From Tuctoria greenei (lineage: Eukaryota; Streptophyta; Magnoliopsida; Poales; Poaceae): a stretch of DNA of 64,000 bases. The stretch is taken from NCBI GenBank assembly GCA_036927565.1, contig JAYESD010000002.1:82149735-82213734 (forward strand), written 5' to 3'. Positions 10,517 through 22,829 of the stretch are shown here, piece by piece. The translations under genes were made by a program, and so were the position numbers. Numbering within the stretch: position 1 is the first letter of the stretch; each line of letters starts with the position of its first letter. Under the pieces are notes generated by a model that had not been told where the DNA came from, searched no databases, and saw only the letters and a program-made list of their open reading frames with translations.

Positions 10517-13500
10517 ATGGAAAGCCCTAAAAAGACTGGTCCTGGTAGTAACAATAAAGAAGATAATATGGAGTTTACTGACTCCAGCAGTTCAGGCTCC
10601 TATCACAGTCCATCAGATCCTTTTCCGAATATAAAAATTAAAAAGACTTCAGTACATCTAGACCCGAAATATGATCCTGCCAACGAGGTATGGATCACGA
10701 ATTTTAACTTCAGCAGTTCAAGTTAATGTTGGTTGTCAAGTATACAAAGTCTTATAATTTTTTTCTACCTAGATTAATCGCGAAGACAATGAGGTTACAT
10801 CGGCTCCTAAAATCGCAGAAGGTTCTCCAATGAATGAATCCTCAGCTTCACTCAAGCGGAAACGAGGGCAACGAGGTCCCAATAAGGGTCCATTGGACTG
10901 CATCATGTACATAACAAGGGTCGGTCTAGGTGGACTTCCCCAAGAACCACTAGATTCAGTTACCAAGTACCGTAATGCATGCCGTTTTCTTGTTAGGGAG
11001 GTTGTACCGATCACAACCGAGAATTGCAGGAAATTACCCGAGCAGACCAAGAATGAGTTGTGGGAAAGGGTAAAGAAACAATTCAAGTTCCCGAAAGGCA
11101 CAAAAGAAGCAGTAAAGAAAGCAACATTGATCTCTTGAGGCAAGAAGTTCCATGGCTGGAAGAGTGAAATGAATGCTTATGTTAAGGTCGATAAGGTTCC
11201 TAGCCCGAGGAAGATGGGAAAAATCACACAAGCTCAGTGGAAAGAGTTTGTTCATCAAAAGAGCACACCTGATGCTAAAGCTCTAAGTGCAACTAGGTCA
11301 GAGCTTGCAAAAAAGAACAAATACCATCATCGCTTGGGGTCTGCCGGATATGGCCCCAATGTCCAGAAATGGAATAAGATATTAGACAAAATTACCAGTA
11401 AGGGCAATCCTCACCCATTAGAAGGGTGCGATGAGCAAACTCAATGGTGGGTCTTTGCTCGATCAGGTTTGACCGACGAGGGCAAACTTAAAAGGCCCGA
11501 CTCTCTGAATGAAGTAGAGGATAAAATGAAAGAAGTAATTGAAAAGAAACAGAAGGGTCTCTTCAAGCCGAAGAGGGAGAATGACCAACTTACCCCTATC
11601 TTAGGAAACCCTGAACACAGCGGACGGGTTTGAGCGGTCTCTTCTCAAATGTCTTGGCTAGATGGTTTCCCTAAAGATAAAGACACATATAGAAGACGTG
11701 AGAAGTTTAAGAAAACACTTGATGAAATGATTGCTCAAAAGGTTAAAGAAAATATGCAAGAAATAATGGAACAACTTAGGCAATCGGGACAATTAGTGGC
11801 ACCGAGTACAGTGATGGTTCCGGTGCAAAAGGAGCAATTAGTATCTCCAACTGCCTACCCTAGCAGCGTTGGTTCTGTTCCAGGCTCAGGGTCAACCCAT
11901 AAGTTCCCTGTCGATGATATTGCTAATGACAAATCTTGTCGTCTTCTTGTCGCGATAGGCATAGTAGGGAACAAAACCAAACAGGTTGCCACTGCTATGG
12001 CAAAGCCTGATCGTGACTTCAATGGGAATCCACTTCCGTTGTATTATGCTGTGGTGCAAGTTCTTCAGATCATTGATAATGATTATGAAGATTATGAAAT
12101 AGACCACGTCACACCTGAGGGGATCGCGACTCTGAGGCAGGCTATCAACCGATTAATTCTTTGGCACCGACGCGATATCGTGTTTGACGATGAGCCAATT
12201 TCTAGCCCCGTCGCATCTCCAAATATTGCAGCCCCATCTTCTATAGCAAAAGTGCATGAAGATCCACTCCCAGTCCAGGAAGATCCACTCCCCCTATGTC
12301 TCAGCAAGGATGATAGTAACATTGCTAGTAAAGATATCCAAGAGCAACAAGTTGTACAACAGCTTCAAGCAGTACCAGAGCAAGCTATTGCTTGTAAAGA
12401 GCAACCAGTTGAGCAACAGCTTGAAGTAGTACTAGAGCCGGCTGCTGGGAGTAAAGAGCAATCAGTTGAACAACAGGTTTAACAAGCCAGTGTCCAACTT
12501 CCAACGACTACTCCTCGATAATTATTGCCTATCAAAGTTAGCCCATAGAAAAATAAGAAACCTTCATCAGAAGTGTCAAAGTATTTGGAAACTATGAAGG
12601 AAAATATTATAAAATCGAGTGCATCTCGTTCTCCTCATGAGCCAGAATTAGGAAATATCGAGGAGTGGGAAGAAGACGGTGTCATGTATAATCGGCGGAC
12701 GGCTTTAGTTAAACCAGGAGTTCCAATATACAATCTTGAGGATGTTCCTCTTAAATTTAAGAATGGGAAGCCGCTCATGACATCCGTACAACTTAGCAAA
12801 CAACCCGTCCCGCTCAGAAGAATGCATGAGTGGTACATCCTTGCCAGCACAAGATATGATCTTAATTGCGTCACATTTCATATTCCAAAAGAAGCATTCT
12901 GGAGCACTGGAGAAGATAGACGAGTCATTTTATTTGAAGAGTTGCGTCCCCTTTTGCATCGGGGCATGCTCGAAATCAACCTGATGCTCGTCTGGTGCTT
13001 GTAAGTGCTCTAATATTTCGTATTTGCTTTTCTTACTACACACATACGCATTTTATGATATTATAACAATTTTGGACTTCTTCAATAGGATGCAATACAT
13101 GGATAATGAAAAGTTGGCGCGCAAGACAGGTATCCTTGACCCTACTAGGATTGCAAAGGCGCTATTCGACGTCAAGGCGGATCGAAACTCAGAACAGTTC
13201 AAGCACATGAAAAAAAGGATTTTGAAAAAGCAATCGCAAAACTTAAGAAGGATAAAAGGATAGAAGTTGCAGCTTACATAGGACATGCAATGTTTAACTT
13301 TGTCAGAGACGGCAAGGACCTCGTAAAGGCTCCGTACCACTTCAAGTAAGTTTGACACATGACATTGAAATAGCAGTTATTGGTAATTGTTAACACGTGT
13401 GTTTGTGTGTTTGAAGTGGTCACTACATACTGATCTTCATCAAGCCAATGTAGGGAAAGGCAACAACCTTGGACTCGACCGATTTCCCACCAGATCGTTA

Positions 13501-14245
13501 CAAAGATTTCCTTTCCATTTTGAAACTGTACGTTTATTCAATAATTTTAATTTACACACATTTAGAATGTGTTGACAAGTTTTATATGACATTTCTTGTA
13601 TTACAACGCTTGGCGGTTTTACGCGGAACAGCTTGGCAGTGAGAGACCTTCCAATACGAATGCATTGGACATTAAAACGTATTCTGCTTGTCCGAAGCAG
13701 CCTGCTGGGAGTGTCGTATGCGAGTATTATGTATGTGAGCATCTTCGGACCGCCGGCGTATATAGAGTGAATCGTGAGGATGTAAGTTATCCTTAATGTC
13801 GATACCTTATTTTCTTACTTTTGAGTTTCATTTTCATTGTAACTAGCATAGTTTAATACTTATATTCTCTACTATTCAATATTACCAGAAACATTATTTT
13901 CATATTTTGATTCCAACTTCAAAATTCAATTGCTCATAGTACAACTACTCCAAAAATACCAACTAAATTCCTGTATACTCTCACTTTGATCTATACTTTG
14001 AGATTGTTCAAACCAACACATTCTAAACCTTGTTATTGTTTATATTGCAGCACACGAAGAATCTGAATGAAGAATGGCCGGTTTGTATAAGTATTCCTGA
14101 TGGAGGAGCCGACAGGATTGCTTCTAAACTCTGTCAATTCATTCGTCGCGAAATTTTGCACAAAAAAGTGAAGTTCTTTGATGAGAATGGTGCAGCAGCT
14201 GATGCGCCAGAACTTTGCAACTATGCCAATAGAAACAGTTTTTAG
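10517..14245 (+). pseudogene. Gene 1: TNPA-like transposase with C-terminal Ulp1/C48-like domain, E1 copy, broken
   Basis: Exon 1 is 10517-10687 and exon 2 starts at 10773. The first part (KRKRGQRGPNKGPLD, then HRLGSAGYG, ILGNPEHSGRV) matches the plant Ptta/En/Spm transposase type common in grass CACTA elements. A conserved middle block (VDDIANDKSCRLLV...LILWHRRDIV) and Glu/Gln-rich linkers follow. Later exons encode an Ulp1/C48 cysteine protease-like domain: His in SGHYILIF (13415-13440), Asp in LDST, Gln and Cys in [14 protein letters not shown] (about 13690-13735). Stops lie at 11136-11138, 11631-11633, 12480-12482, near 12520-12550 and in the His exon. An A-run near 13210 shifts frame. 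E2 and E3 have sense codons at most of these points, so decay is recent. Confidence 0.85.
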
Positions 14246-14439
14246 TGAAAACTTGTAAATTATGAGATGAATTGTATGTGTAACTTGTACATATGTATAT
14301 TGTTTTAGTGAAATTGACTTCTGTGACGATAATATTGTTGACTTTTGTTCTGTGATGATATTGTTGATGTTTGTTCTGTGATTATATTGAATTGACCTCG
14401 AAATTAGAAATAACAGCAGTAGTACTGCATACGTTATAC

Positions 14440-14911
14440 CTTATCACAGGCGGTTATTAACCAACGGCTAGGCATGCCTGTGAAAAACAATTATCACAGG
14501 CGGCTAGATACAGATAAAGTACCATCTGTGATAACCTAATTATCACAGGCGGTAACTATTAAGGTAGAAATCGGTTGTGGTAAAAGGTCTTCACAGGCGG
14601 CTTGATGTAGGTAAACATCTGCCTGTGATAACACCATTATCACAGGTGCTTAGTTATGCTGCAAGACCCGCCTGTGCTAAGACAATTATTACAGGTGGAT
14701 ATATATGCTGCACCACCCGCCTGTGATAACTTATCTTCACAGGCGGCTAGCATAAGTAAAAACTGCCTGTGATAATGTTTCTTCACAGGCGATATCACTT
14801 CTCCGCCTGTGAAACTGCGGATTATCACAGACTCTTCGTTTCAAGCGGTTTTAAAAACCGTTTGTGATAATAGGTTTGGAGCCGCCTGCGATGAGGCTTA
14901 TTGTAGTAGTG
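14440..14911. repeat. E1 B-end subterminal repeats
   Basis: About ten alternating motifs of TTATCACAGGCGG and CCGCCTGTGATAA are spaced 30-45 bp apart, ending at the B-type tip (GCTTATTGTAGTAGTG) at 14911. The motif spacing differs from the A end. The stretch 14246-14440 is 3' untranslated sequence of gene 1. Confidence 0.85.
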
Positions 14912-15345
14912 TGCTCCCCAGTGAGCATGAGTTGCCCAACATGGTCCGCTACTGCCTCGGTATTGAGGCCATCTTTAACAGTTCGAAGTTGACCGACGAG
15001 TTCTTCCATCGTCATGTGATTGAGATCGATTAACATCTCAATTGCACATGCAATCTGGTTAAACCTTGGCGGGAGCACACGCGGAATCTTCCGCACCGAT
15101 CAATTTTCATCGATCTTCACTCCCAATTCGTGCAAATTTCCTGCAATTCCAGAGATTCTCACCATGAAGTCATCGACAGATTCACCGTCGGCGAAGCCAA
15201 TCGTCTCGAATTGCTTCATAAGCTGCTGGGCATTGGCTTCCTTCACGCGCTCATCGCCCATGCGCATCCTCTTGATCGCAGCCCATGCCTCGAACGCAGT
15301 CTTCTTCACAGCAATCGGCATTTTAGCTCCGCAGGCAATCCGTGC
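14912..15345 (-). pseudogene. Copia-type gag, middle segment, between E1 and E2
   Basis: On the minus strand two overlapping frames give the classic plant copia Gag pattern: KKTAFEAWAAIKRMRMG, VKEANAQQLMKQFE and DGESVDDFMVRISG (15345 to about 15105), then VLPPRFNQIACAIEML and MTMEELVGQL (15096 to 14914). Gag forms the particle shell that packages retroelement RNA. At least two frameshifts or stops interrupt it. It joins the segments at 44359 and 1738 once the CACTA elements and their TGC duplications are removed. It is the only non-CACTA DNA between E1 and E2. Confidence 0.88.
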
Positions 15346-15652
15346 CACTGCTACAATAAGCCTCATCACAGGCGGCTCCAAACCTATTATCACAAACGGC
15401 TTCTAAAACCGCCTGAAACGAAGAGTCTGTGATAATCCGCAATTTCTCAGGTGGAGAAGTGATACCGCCTGTGAAGACATATTATCATAGGCGGTTCTTT
15501 ACTTAGGCTAGCCGCCTGTGAAGATACATATCACTGGCGGGTCGTGCAGCATATATAACCATCTGCGATAAATGTCTTATCACAGATGGGTATTGAAGCA
15601 TAACTAACTGTCTATGATAATGTGTCTTCACATACGGGTATTGAAGCATAAC

Positions 15653-16045
15653 CACTACAGGAATAACGGTCACTTACGTCGGCCAAAGCCGATGTAAGTA
15701 AGGCTTAAGCCGACGTAAGTACCTTAATTACGTCGGCCTTCAGCCGACGTAGGCATTTGGACGTAATTAAGGTGACTTACGTCAGCCACCGACGTAAGTT
15801 AACTTAATTACGTCGGTCTGCGGAAGCTGACGTAAGTTAAGTATCGAGATGGGCCTTGGGCTGGGCCTGAGAACTTACGTCGGCTTGGGCAAGCCGACGT
15901 AAGTAAAGTGCTGTAACTTACGTCGGCCAGGGCAAACCGACGTAAGTTAAGTGGTTTAACTTACGTCGGTATGGCCTGACCGACGTAAGTTAACCTGGGC
16001 TAACTTACGTCGGCCTGCCCATAGTCGACGTAAGTTAAGTTTTCA
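15653..16045. repeat. E5 left subterminal repeats
   Basis: About fourteen copies of ACTTACGTCGGC or its inverse GCCGACGTAAGT, mostly as facing pairs 20-45 bp apart. These are the likely binding sites of the E5 TNPA-type protein. Confidence 0.9.
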
Positions 16046-16688
16046 AATTTTTTTTAAAAACAGAAACTGACTACCTCGCTCGATGGCGAGAACACAGAAC
16101 AAACAAATAACTGACTACACAGCATAACAGTTTCAATATATAGTTCAAAACATCAACAACAACAAAATTTACAAAATAAATTCCACCGGGCTACACGCTA
16201 GCCCCTCCATTACCTCCGGGATCTTCTCGGCGCATTTCGGATCCCTGCAAAAGAAACATAATCACTAGTAAGCATCAATGTCAACTCAGTGATAACATAA
16301 GAGGCCAAGAACATCAGTGACAAAAGAAGGAAGCATGATGTAGTTTCAAATGAAGTAATGTACTATATCACTAGTTAAATGGAAGCACTAGCCCTTTGTT
16401 AACTCAGTGAACATCAGTTTCGACATAAGAAGGAAACATCAGTGATAATCACTAGACCTTTTGTTAAATGGAAGCACTTACAACTTATTCACTATATACT
16501 AATCATTTCTACCATGGTCAAAAACTACTAAAGCTTGATTAGATACACTTAACTTCCTCACCACTATAGGAATCAATATCTGACAAGTCATCAAGATCTA
16601 CCTCTATGTTGTACCTCCTTATCTCTCTATGTAAAATACTAAAATGGATACAACAATATTAAAGAGAGTTTATCACCTGCTCCGGTGT
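16046..16688 (-). other. Duplicated last exon downstream of E5 TNPA-type gene
   Basis: 16195-16246 on the minus strand repeats the final exon of the gene next door: a 3' splice site TTTGCAG, then codons for GSEMRREDPGGNGGASV and a stop. The authentic-looking copy at 16689-16739 reads GSGMRRDPGGSGGASV. The exon and its intron appear tandemly duplicated. Either copy could serve as the last exon. The rest of the stretch is AT-rich with no other signal. Confidence 0.7.
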
Positions 16689-19050
16689 CTACACGCTAGC
16701 CCCTCCACTGCCTCCGGGATCTCGACGCATTCCGGAACCCTGCAAAAGAATCATAATTAGGATAAATTAGAAGTCCATAAAACAACTAGTCAATAGTGTG
16801 AGTAACACATTTGCTAAATTAAATGTGATGCAAGTAACTTCTTTAACATAATGAAAAGGGAATGAAACTCCTAGGTATAGACAATATTACCTGCTCTGGT
16901 GTCTGCTGTGGCGGAAGCGTAGGAATCTCGATGTCCTGACCGCTTTGTCGAGCAAGAGCCTGCCATTGCAATATATTAGCAGATATATGTTATTAAGTGC
17001 TGTGAAATTTAACTACGGTACTTTAAATTACTTACCGCCATCGTTGCTTGCATCTGGGCCATCATTAAGGCCGTCCTCTGCTGCTCCTCCCTCGTCCTCT
17101 CCAACTCTGCCTGAGTTTGCGTCAGCGACTCCCTCATGGCCTGGAGCTCCAGCTGGGTCTGCGAGAGACGACCACTGGTCCCAACGTTCGAAGCCTGCGA
17201 CGATGAAGCGTCTCTCAAAGGTCGCGTCGACCTCGAGTCGAGAACTCCATCAAAAATGGCAAACCTGCAAAAGAATGAAAACACTAAGTAGAAGATTAAT
17301 TGAAAAAGAAATGAAACACACGAAGAACTCACCATCCGTGGGCCTCCCCGCCTCCGCTTGCGTACGCGGCTTGGGGGTCGATCGGCGTTTTTTCCCAATC
17401 GTAATCCGCACCGTGTATCTTCGCGACCTCCTGCGCGTACTTTGTCTACAAAACAAATAAATCTTGTAAGCATGTCAATAATAGTATTAGTTACAATGAA
17501 ATTGATGAATTTCGAAAACTTACCAGTCGGTCGGCTGCGACCTGACTACACTGCCCTGGCTGAGAAGGGTCACTTCCCTTGTGACCTCTCTTCCAAACCT
17601 GGGTTGGGGTCGGCTCATGACCCATCTCTCGCTCCTGTACATCCGTGTTAGTGAGATAAATAATATATTAGGAACACATAAATAAAATAAAAAGGTACTT
17701 ACCATGCGTTTAGCCAAACGCAAGTAGCCGTCGCCGCCATAGTTGTGCTTGCCCTCGGACCCCATGCGGCACTGTCTAGCCTTCGTGGACTTGTTGATAA
17801 AAGCGACGCTAGCCCAGTACCGACAGAGAGCTAAGTACGCCTCGATGTTACCCTGTAACCAGGAAATACTAACCTGCACATATTTCATTTTCATCAACGC
17901 GGTTAACGTATGTAGATATTGTAAATATTTAACAATATTAAAAACTTACCTCCGCGTACTGCTCCTCTGTCAAGTAGGAGTCCGAGTCCTTCCTAAAGAC
18001 ACCCCTTTGCTGCTCCTGCTCCTGCTCCCGGGGGTGTCGCTTGTAGTACGCGTTGACGGCCTGAATTCGGGCGTACAACAACGCCACCGTCGTGAGCTTC
18101 CGAGCGTTGTAATGGAACACGCGTCTCGCGTGGTCCTCCATGCCCGGTTCCTCTACTTGGTACCTCAGCTTTAAGAAAACAAATATTTAAGTGATATGCA
18201 ATTAAGAATTCAAACAAGTTGAAAAAACGAAACAGTTAAACTTACCATAAAATCGTGCCACACGGCTCCCTGAACCGTGCCGTGCACCGGGTGAGAGACC
18301 CGAGCGTAGTCATCCCACGATAGGGCAGGAAAACCGTCAATTACACCGGGGTAGTGCAACTTGACGATAGCACCGAGGACACTGTTAACCTGCCTGTGGT
18401 GCTTCTCGGCCCCCGTGAACGAGAAGTCGTTCCGACATCTACAAAATATATTAAATCATTAAGTAAAGGAAAACAACATCTAATATTTAATATACTATAT
18501 ACAGTATTTATACCTGTCTCCAACGGGACGGATCGTGGTCCGCTGAGTAGTAACCGGAGGAGGAGACGCAAAGTGGGGCCTCCTCGTCCGTCGCCTCTGC
18601 TGCGACGCTGCCGCGTCCTGTGACCCTAAAGGCTCTACGGACCCCCCGGAGCCTCCAGGAAGGCTAGTGGTAGAGGGCTGCCCAGGGAGGCTAGCGCTAG
18701 CCGGCTCCGAAGGGAGGCTAGCGCTAGAGGGCCCCCTAGCCTCTAAGTCGGGCTCCTGTAGCGGCCCCCTAGCCTCTGACTCTGACTCTGACTCTGACTC
18801 AGAAGTCTTTGAGTCAGACTGCACAAAAGGAATGACTTTATTAATAATTAATAACAATTGCAATTTCAAAAATAACTTTATTGTAACTAAATTTTACCTC
18901 TGGCCGCTGAAAGCACACGACAGCTGAGGGTGGAGCGTGTGCCAGAAAGAGCTCACGTCGGCTAGAAAGGAACGAGCTGCCTGAGCAAGGGTCTGCTGGC
19001 GGCTCAAACCCTCTCACTGGCTTCCCCTTCCCCATCCCCTTTGACGACAT
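16689..19050 (-). CDS. TNPA-type transposase protein of E5 (plant En/Spm, Transposase_24-like), apparently intact
   Basis: Ten exons fit in frame with GT-AG introns: 18898-19050, 18514-18818, 18246-18438, 17950-18168, 17703-17873, 17524-17634, 17333-17445, 17036-17264, 16891-16959 and 16689-16739. The total is 1614 nt, giving 537 aa. The N-terminus is disordered, with an SE-rich run (SESESESESE). The core (VNSVLGAIVKLHYPGV, WASVAFINKSTKARQCRMG, EMGHEPTPTQVWKRGHK) has the order seen in plant En/Spm-type transposase proteins. A coiled coil rich in Q, E and R (LSQTQLELQAMRESLTQTQ, about residues 445-500) probably mediates self-association. It should bind the TTACGTCGGC repeats and act with TNP2; binding is inferred from the En/Spm model. 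I found no stop or frameshift. Confidence 0.85.
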
Positions 19051-19257
19051 CCTATTGCAAGGAATAAATGATTAATATGCAAAGATAATATACAAAATTA
19101 ATGTTAAATTAGTGAATAAAACGTTACTTCAAAATTCATCAACATCACGATCATGCACCCTACTCCTTAAACCAGCCCATCGATCTTCTTCTTGCGCATA
19201 TCGTTTTCATTTGCGCAAATCAGCAGGTTCGACTATGTCATCGATATCTTCAGTTTC

Positions 19258-22200
19258 TCATTCTGATTCAGTTTCCGCTTCCGTGCCAGCCTCGATATCT
19301 TGAGCGTCTCCAACTAAGTTATCGAGTCCTACACCGGGCTTGACTGAGAAGGAGTCTGGCAACTCTTCCTCTTGGTAGACACAATCAACCTCAGCTTCGT
19401 CGTGATAATCATCATCTCCTGGAGCGTATAACCGCTCACGAGGATTCACCTTATGTACCACCCACCAAGCTTTGAATTTATTGCATGGATAAGGTAGATA
19501 GTACACTTGCTCTACTTGGTGTGCAAGAACTAATGAATCGAATCCTTTCAACCGTTATTTGTGTTTTACTTCGACCGTGCCAAATTCGTTTACTCGAATT
19601 CCACGAATGGAATCAAACCATTCGCAGTCAAAGAATACCGCTCGAATTGGCTTGTTTGCGACAAAGGTGAATTCAAGGATTTTTTTAATAATCCCGTAGT
19701 ACTGCGTTTCATGATCTTGCGAATCGATTGCCCTCATCACAACTCCGGTATTACATGTTGCCACGAGAGAACGAAGAGATTCAAATTGAGTTGTACGGAA
19801 TCGAAAGCCGTTGACGTCATATCGACCATAGCTTCTAACATTAACCACTCCACGGGATAGTTGTCGCAAATCTTCATGGACGTTGGCATCTTTTTGGCAC
19901 TGTCCAAGATATGGAGTTATTGGAAAATGTAAGCATTCTTAAGTTATAAGAAAACATTGTTAACATTGATTAGTTATCGAGAAAACGTTACATGATCTCG
20001 AAACCAGGAGAGAAAATTAGATCCCCCGTTTATTCCTTCCCGTCGAATTTGTTCTATTTGCTTGCTTGTGGGTTGATGTCTATGTCTCCAATTTTGCTTG
20101 TCGAACATACTACACGACAAAGAGAACCTCTTAGAATACATGTGTCAGAAAAGATGGTGAAAAGTATAAGTGTAGGAGAAACACTTACTTGAAATATTCA
20201 TTCATTTCTTCCATATTAGCGTACATGTAGAAGAATGCAGCACGCCTTTCTTTTTCGCTAACATCATACGAAGTGTAACTACCAACAGTAGTGCCTCTTG
20301 TTGCAAAAATGGAGAGATCGCTATAAGGAGGTTGCTCATCTATATTGTATCGCATTACCGAAGTATTAACATTGTTTTCCTCTGCAAAGTAAACACTTGA
20401 GAAGTATCCCACTTCCTTAAGAGTAAAAGCTTCGGCGATGCAACCTTCAACCCTTGCCCTGTTACCAACCATTGGTTTCAGATATCTAAGTGATCTTTCA
20501 ATATGATACATCCACCTATATTGCACGGGACCGCCCACTTTCGCTTCAAATGGAAGATGAATTAAGAGATGTTGCATTGGATTGAAAAATCCCGGAGGAA
20601 AATTTTTTTCCATCTTACACAAAAGTACCGGAACCTCCTTTTCCAATTTAGTCATCATCTCTGGCGTGATTTCTTTAGCACAGAGTTGCCTATAGAAGTG
20701 GCTAAGCTCGGCTAACACCTTCCACACTGCATCGTCAAAATAGCCTCGAAATATAACAGGCAGAAGTCTTTCCATGATTATGTGATAATCATGACTCTTC
20801 AACCCAATGAGCTTTCCCGTTTTCACATTCACGGCTCGTCTCAGACTAGCTGCGTAACCATCTGGGAATTTCAACCTTTGCAACCATTCGAGAACTTCTT
20901 TTTTCTCTTTAGGTCGAAGACAGAAAGGAGCGCGTGGTTTACCACCATTTTCGGAGAGCTCAAGAGTTTGACGGTTACAAAGCTCGGCAAGATCCTTTCG
21001 AGCCTTTAAATTGTCTTTTGTTTTGCCCGTCATGTCCATGCATGTGCTTATGATACATTCGGCTATGTTACGCTCTTGATGCATAACATCAATGTTGTGC
21101 CTTAGAATCAACGACTTCACATACGGTAACTCCCAAAGTCCACATATGTGAGTCCAATTGTGTTTGTCTCCGTAACCTTCAAAATATCCAGGACGACCTT
21201 CATCTGGCACCAATTTGTCCAACATATCAGATATTTCTGACCCGTCAAGATGTTTTGGTGGTCCTTTAGTGACAACGGTGTTCTTTCTGAAGACATTCCT
21301 CTGTTGTCTAAACAAGTGATTCGGAGGTAGCCAACGTCTATGACAATCGAAGTAAGATATCTTGCCTCCATGGGTAAGTCGAAAGCAATCGGTGTCCGAG
21401 GCACATATCGGACACGTCAACCGACCATGAGTGCTCCATCCAGAAAACATGCCGTATGCCGGAAAATCATGAATGGACCACAAATAAGCAACTCGGAGGT
21501 TGAATTTCTGTTTCTTGCAACAGTCGTACGCTTCGACTCCTGTCCACAACATTTTCAACTCTTCGATCAATGGTTTCAATATCACGTTGAGATGTGAACC
21601 AGGATGATCTGGCCCAGGTATAATGAGGCTAAGAAACATAAACTCATTCTTCATGCAAAAGGTCGGCGGAAGATTGTACGGAATGACAAAGACGGGCCAA
21701 CAGGAGTATGGTGCGGCGTTTGTGCTGAAAGGCGTGAACCCATCTGTCGCCAACCCGATGCAAACATTTCTCGCTTCACGAGCAAATTCTGGGTCGAACC
21801 GGTCCAGAGCCTTCCATGCCTCACCATCGGACGGTTGCGTCATGACTCCATTGTTCTCACGCTCACCTTCTTTGTGCCATCTCATGTGTCTGGCCGTTTT
21901 TTTGAAAGGAACAGCCGCTTCAACCTCGGTGTCACAGGTAAGTAACGAAGCTGCTTACGTGCGACTTCTGTCGTCACTGTATTACCATCGTTATTAACAA
22001 CTTCGACAAACCTCGGTTGACCACATTTCAAACATTTGTTCTTATTGGCATGCTCTCTCCAGAAAAGCATGCAGTTGTCCGGACACACATCAATCTTTTC
22101 ATGCTTCATCCCGAGACCAGAAAGAATTTTCTTCGAGTTGTACATATCCTTAGGCACTTTGTTGGGTTGTGGAAGGGCATCTTTGAACAAATCGATGAGC

Positions 22201-22706
22201 ATGTTGTAAAAATTGTTAGAAAAGAAGAACTTAGACTTAATTGCCATAAGTCTAGTCACAAAATTGAGGATTGACATTTTAGTGTGTTCATGCAGAGCCT
22301 CTTCTGAATCTTTCAGACGTTTGAAGAACTCTTTAACCTCTGCTGTTTGAGTATCTGCTGTAAGCTCTGGTCGTATAGCTTCCAGCATCTCATCCATCAT
22401 ATCAACCTCTTGAGCATCATCATTGTTCGCTTCCACTTCTTGTACAGCTTGAGAAGCTGTCTCGCCGTGGAAGTTCCACAACTCATAATGTGACACGTAA
22501 CCGTTTCGACACAAGTGCAACGTAAGTTCCACTTTGTCCAAAAACGTTCCGTTTCGGCATTTCGTACATGGGCACCGCGCCTTATCGCTATTTGACAACG
22601 AAAAAGCTCGTTCCACAAAATCTTCTGTCTTGGCGTACCACTCATCTGAGTGACCACCAGTTCTGCTCTTCCAACCAGTGTACATCCAACTACGGTCTTC
22701 ACCCAT
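19258..22706 (-). pseudogene. TNP2 transposase of E5, two lesions
   Basis: Three exons on the minus strand: 20189-22706, 19992-20109 and 19258-19899. Domains in order: a Transpos_assoc zinc-binding-like N-terminus (SWMYTGWK, CPCTKCRNG); the TNP2/Transposase_21 catalytic region (NKCLKCGQPRF, ALDRFDPEFAREARN, NAAPYSCWPVFVIPYNLP, CPICASDTDCFRLTHGGKIS, NIDVMHQERN); the DUF4218 region (PVQYRWMYHIERSLRYLKP); and the DUF4216 region (YGRYDVNGFRFRTTQFE). It cuts and pastes the element in the nucleus. Two lesions break it: a 7-A run at about 21898-21904, one base short of the expected frame, and an in-frame TAA at 19555-19557. Either could also be a sequencing error. The leader lies upstream of 22706. 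Confidence 0.88.
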
Positions 22707-22829
22707 GTTTGACTCTGCAGTTTAACGCGAAAGAAATTGTCATTAATGTATTGTTATGTTATGTGTCACGGCCCTACAACCTAGGCAGATAGATCCTAAA
22801 CCCACCCAAGAGTGACCGAGAGGAGCGTG

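Larger units (their letters stand above)
1739..14911 (-). mobile_element. CACTA element E1 (A end left, B end right), 13.2 kb, target duplication TGC
   Basis: The left end is CACTACTACAAAAAGC at 1739 (A type). The right end at 14911 is, in reverse complement, CACTACTACAATAAGC (B type). TGC flanks it at 1736-1738 and 14912-14914, and its removal restores gag continuity. From B to A it holds gene 1 (plus strand), the small acidic protein ADP1, a two-unit ~790-bp array, a remnant of the TNP2 leader, a long hairpin where TNP2 should be, and the SUMO E2-like gene (minus strand). It is inverted relative to E2 and E3. It lacks TNP2, so it would depend on another copy for transposition. Confidence 0.92.
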
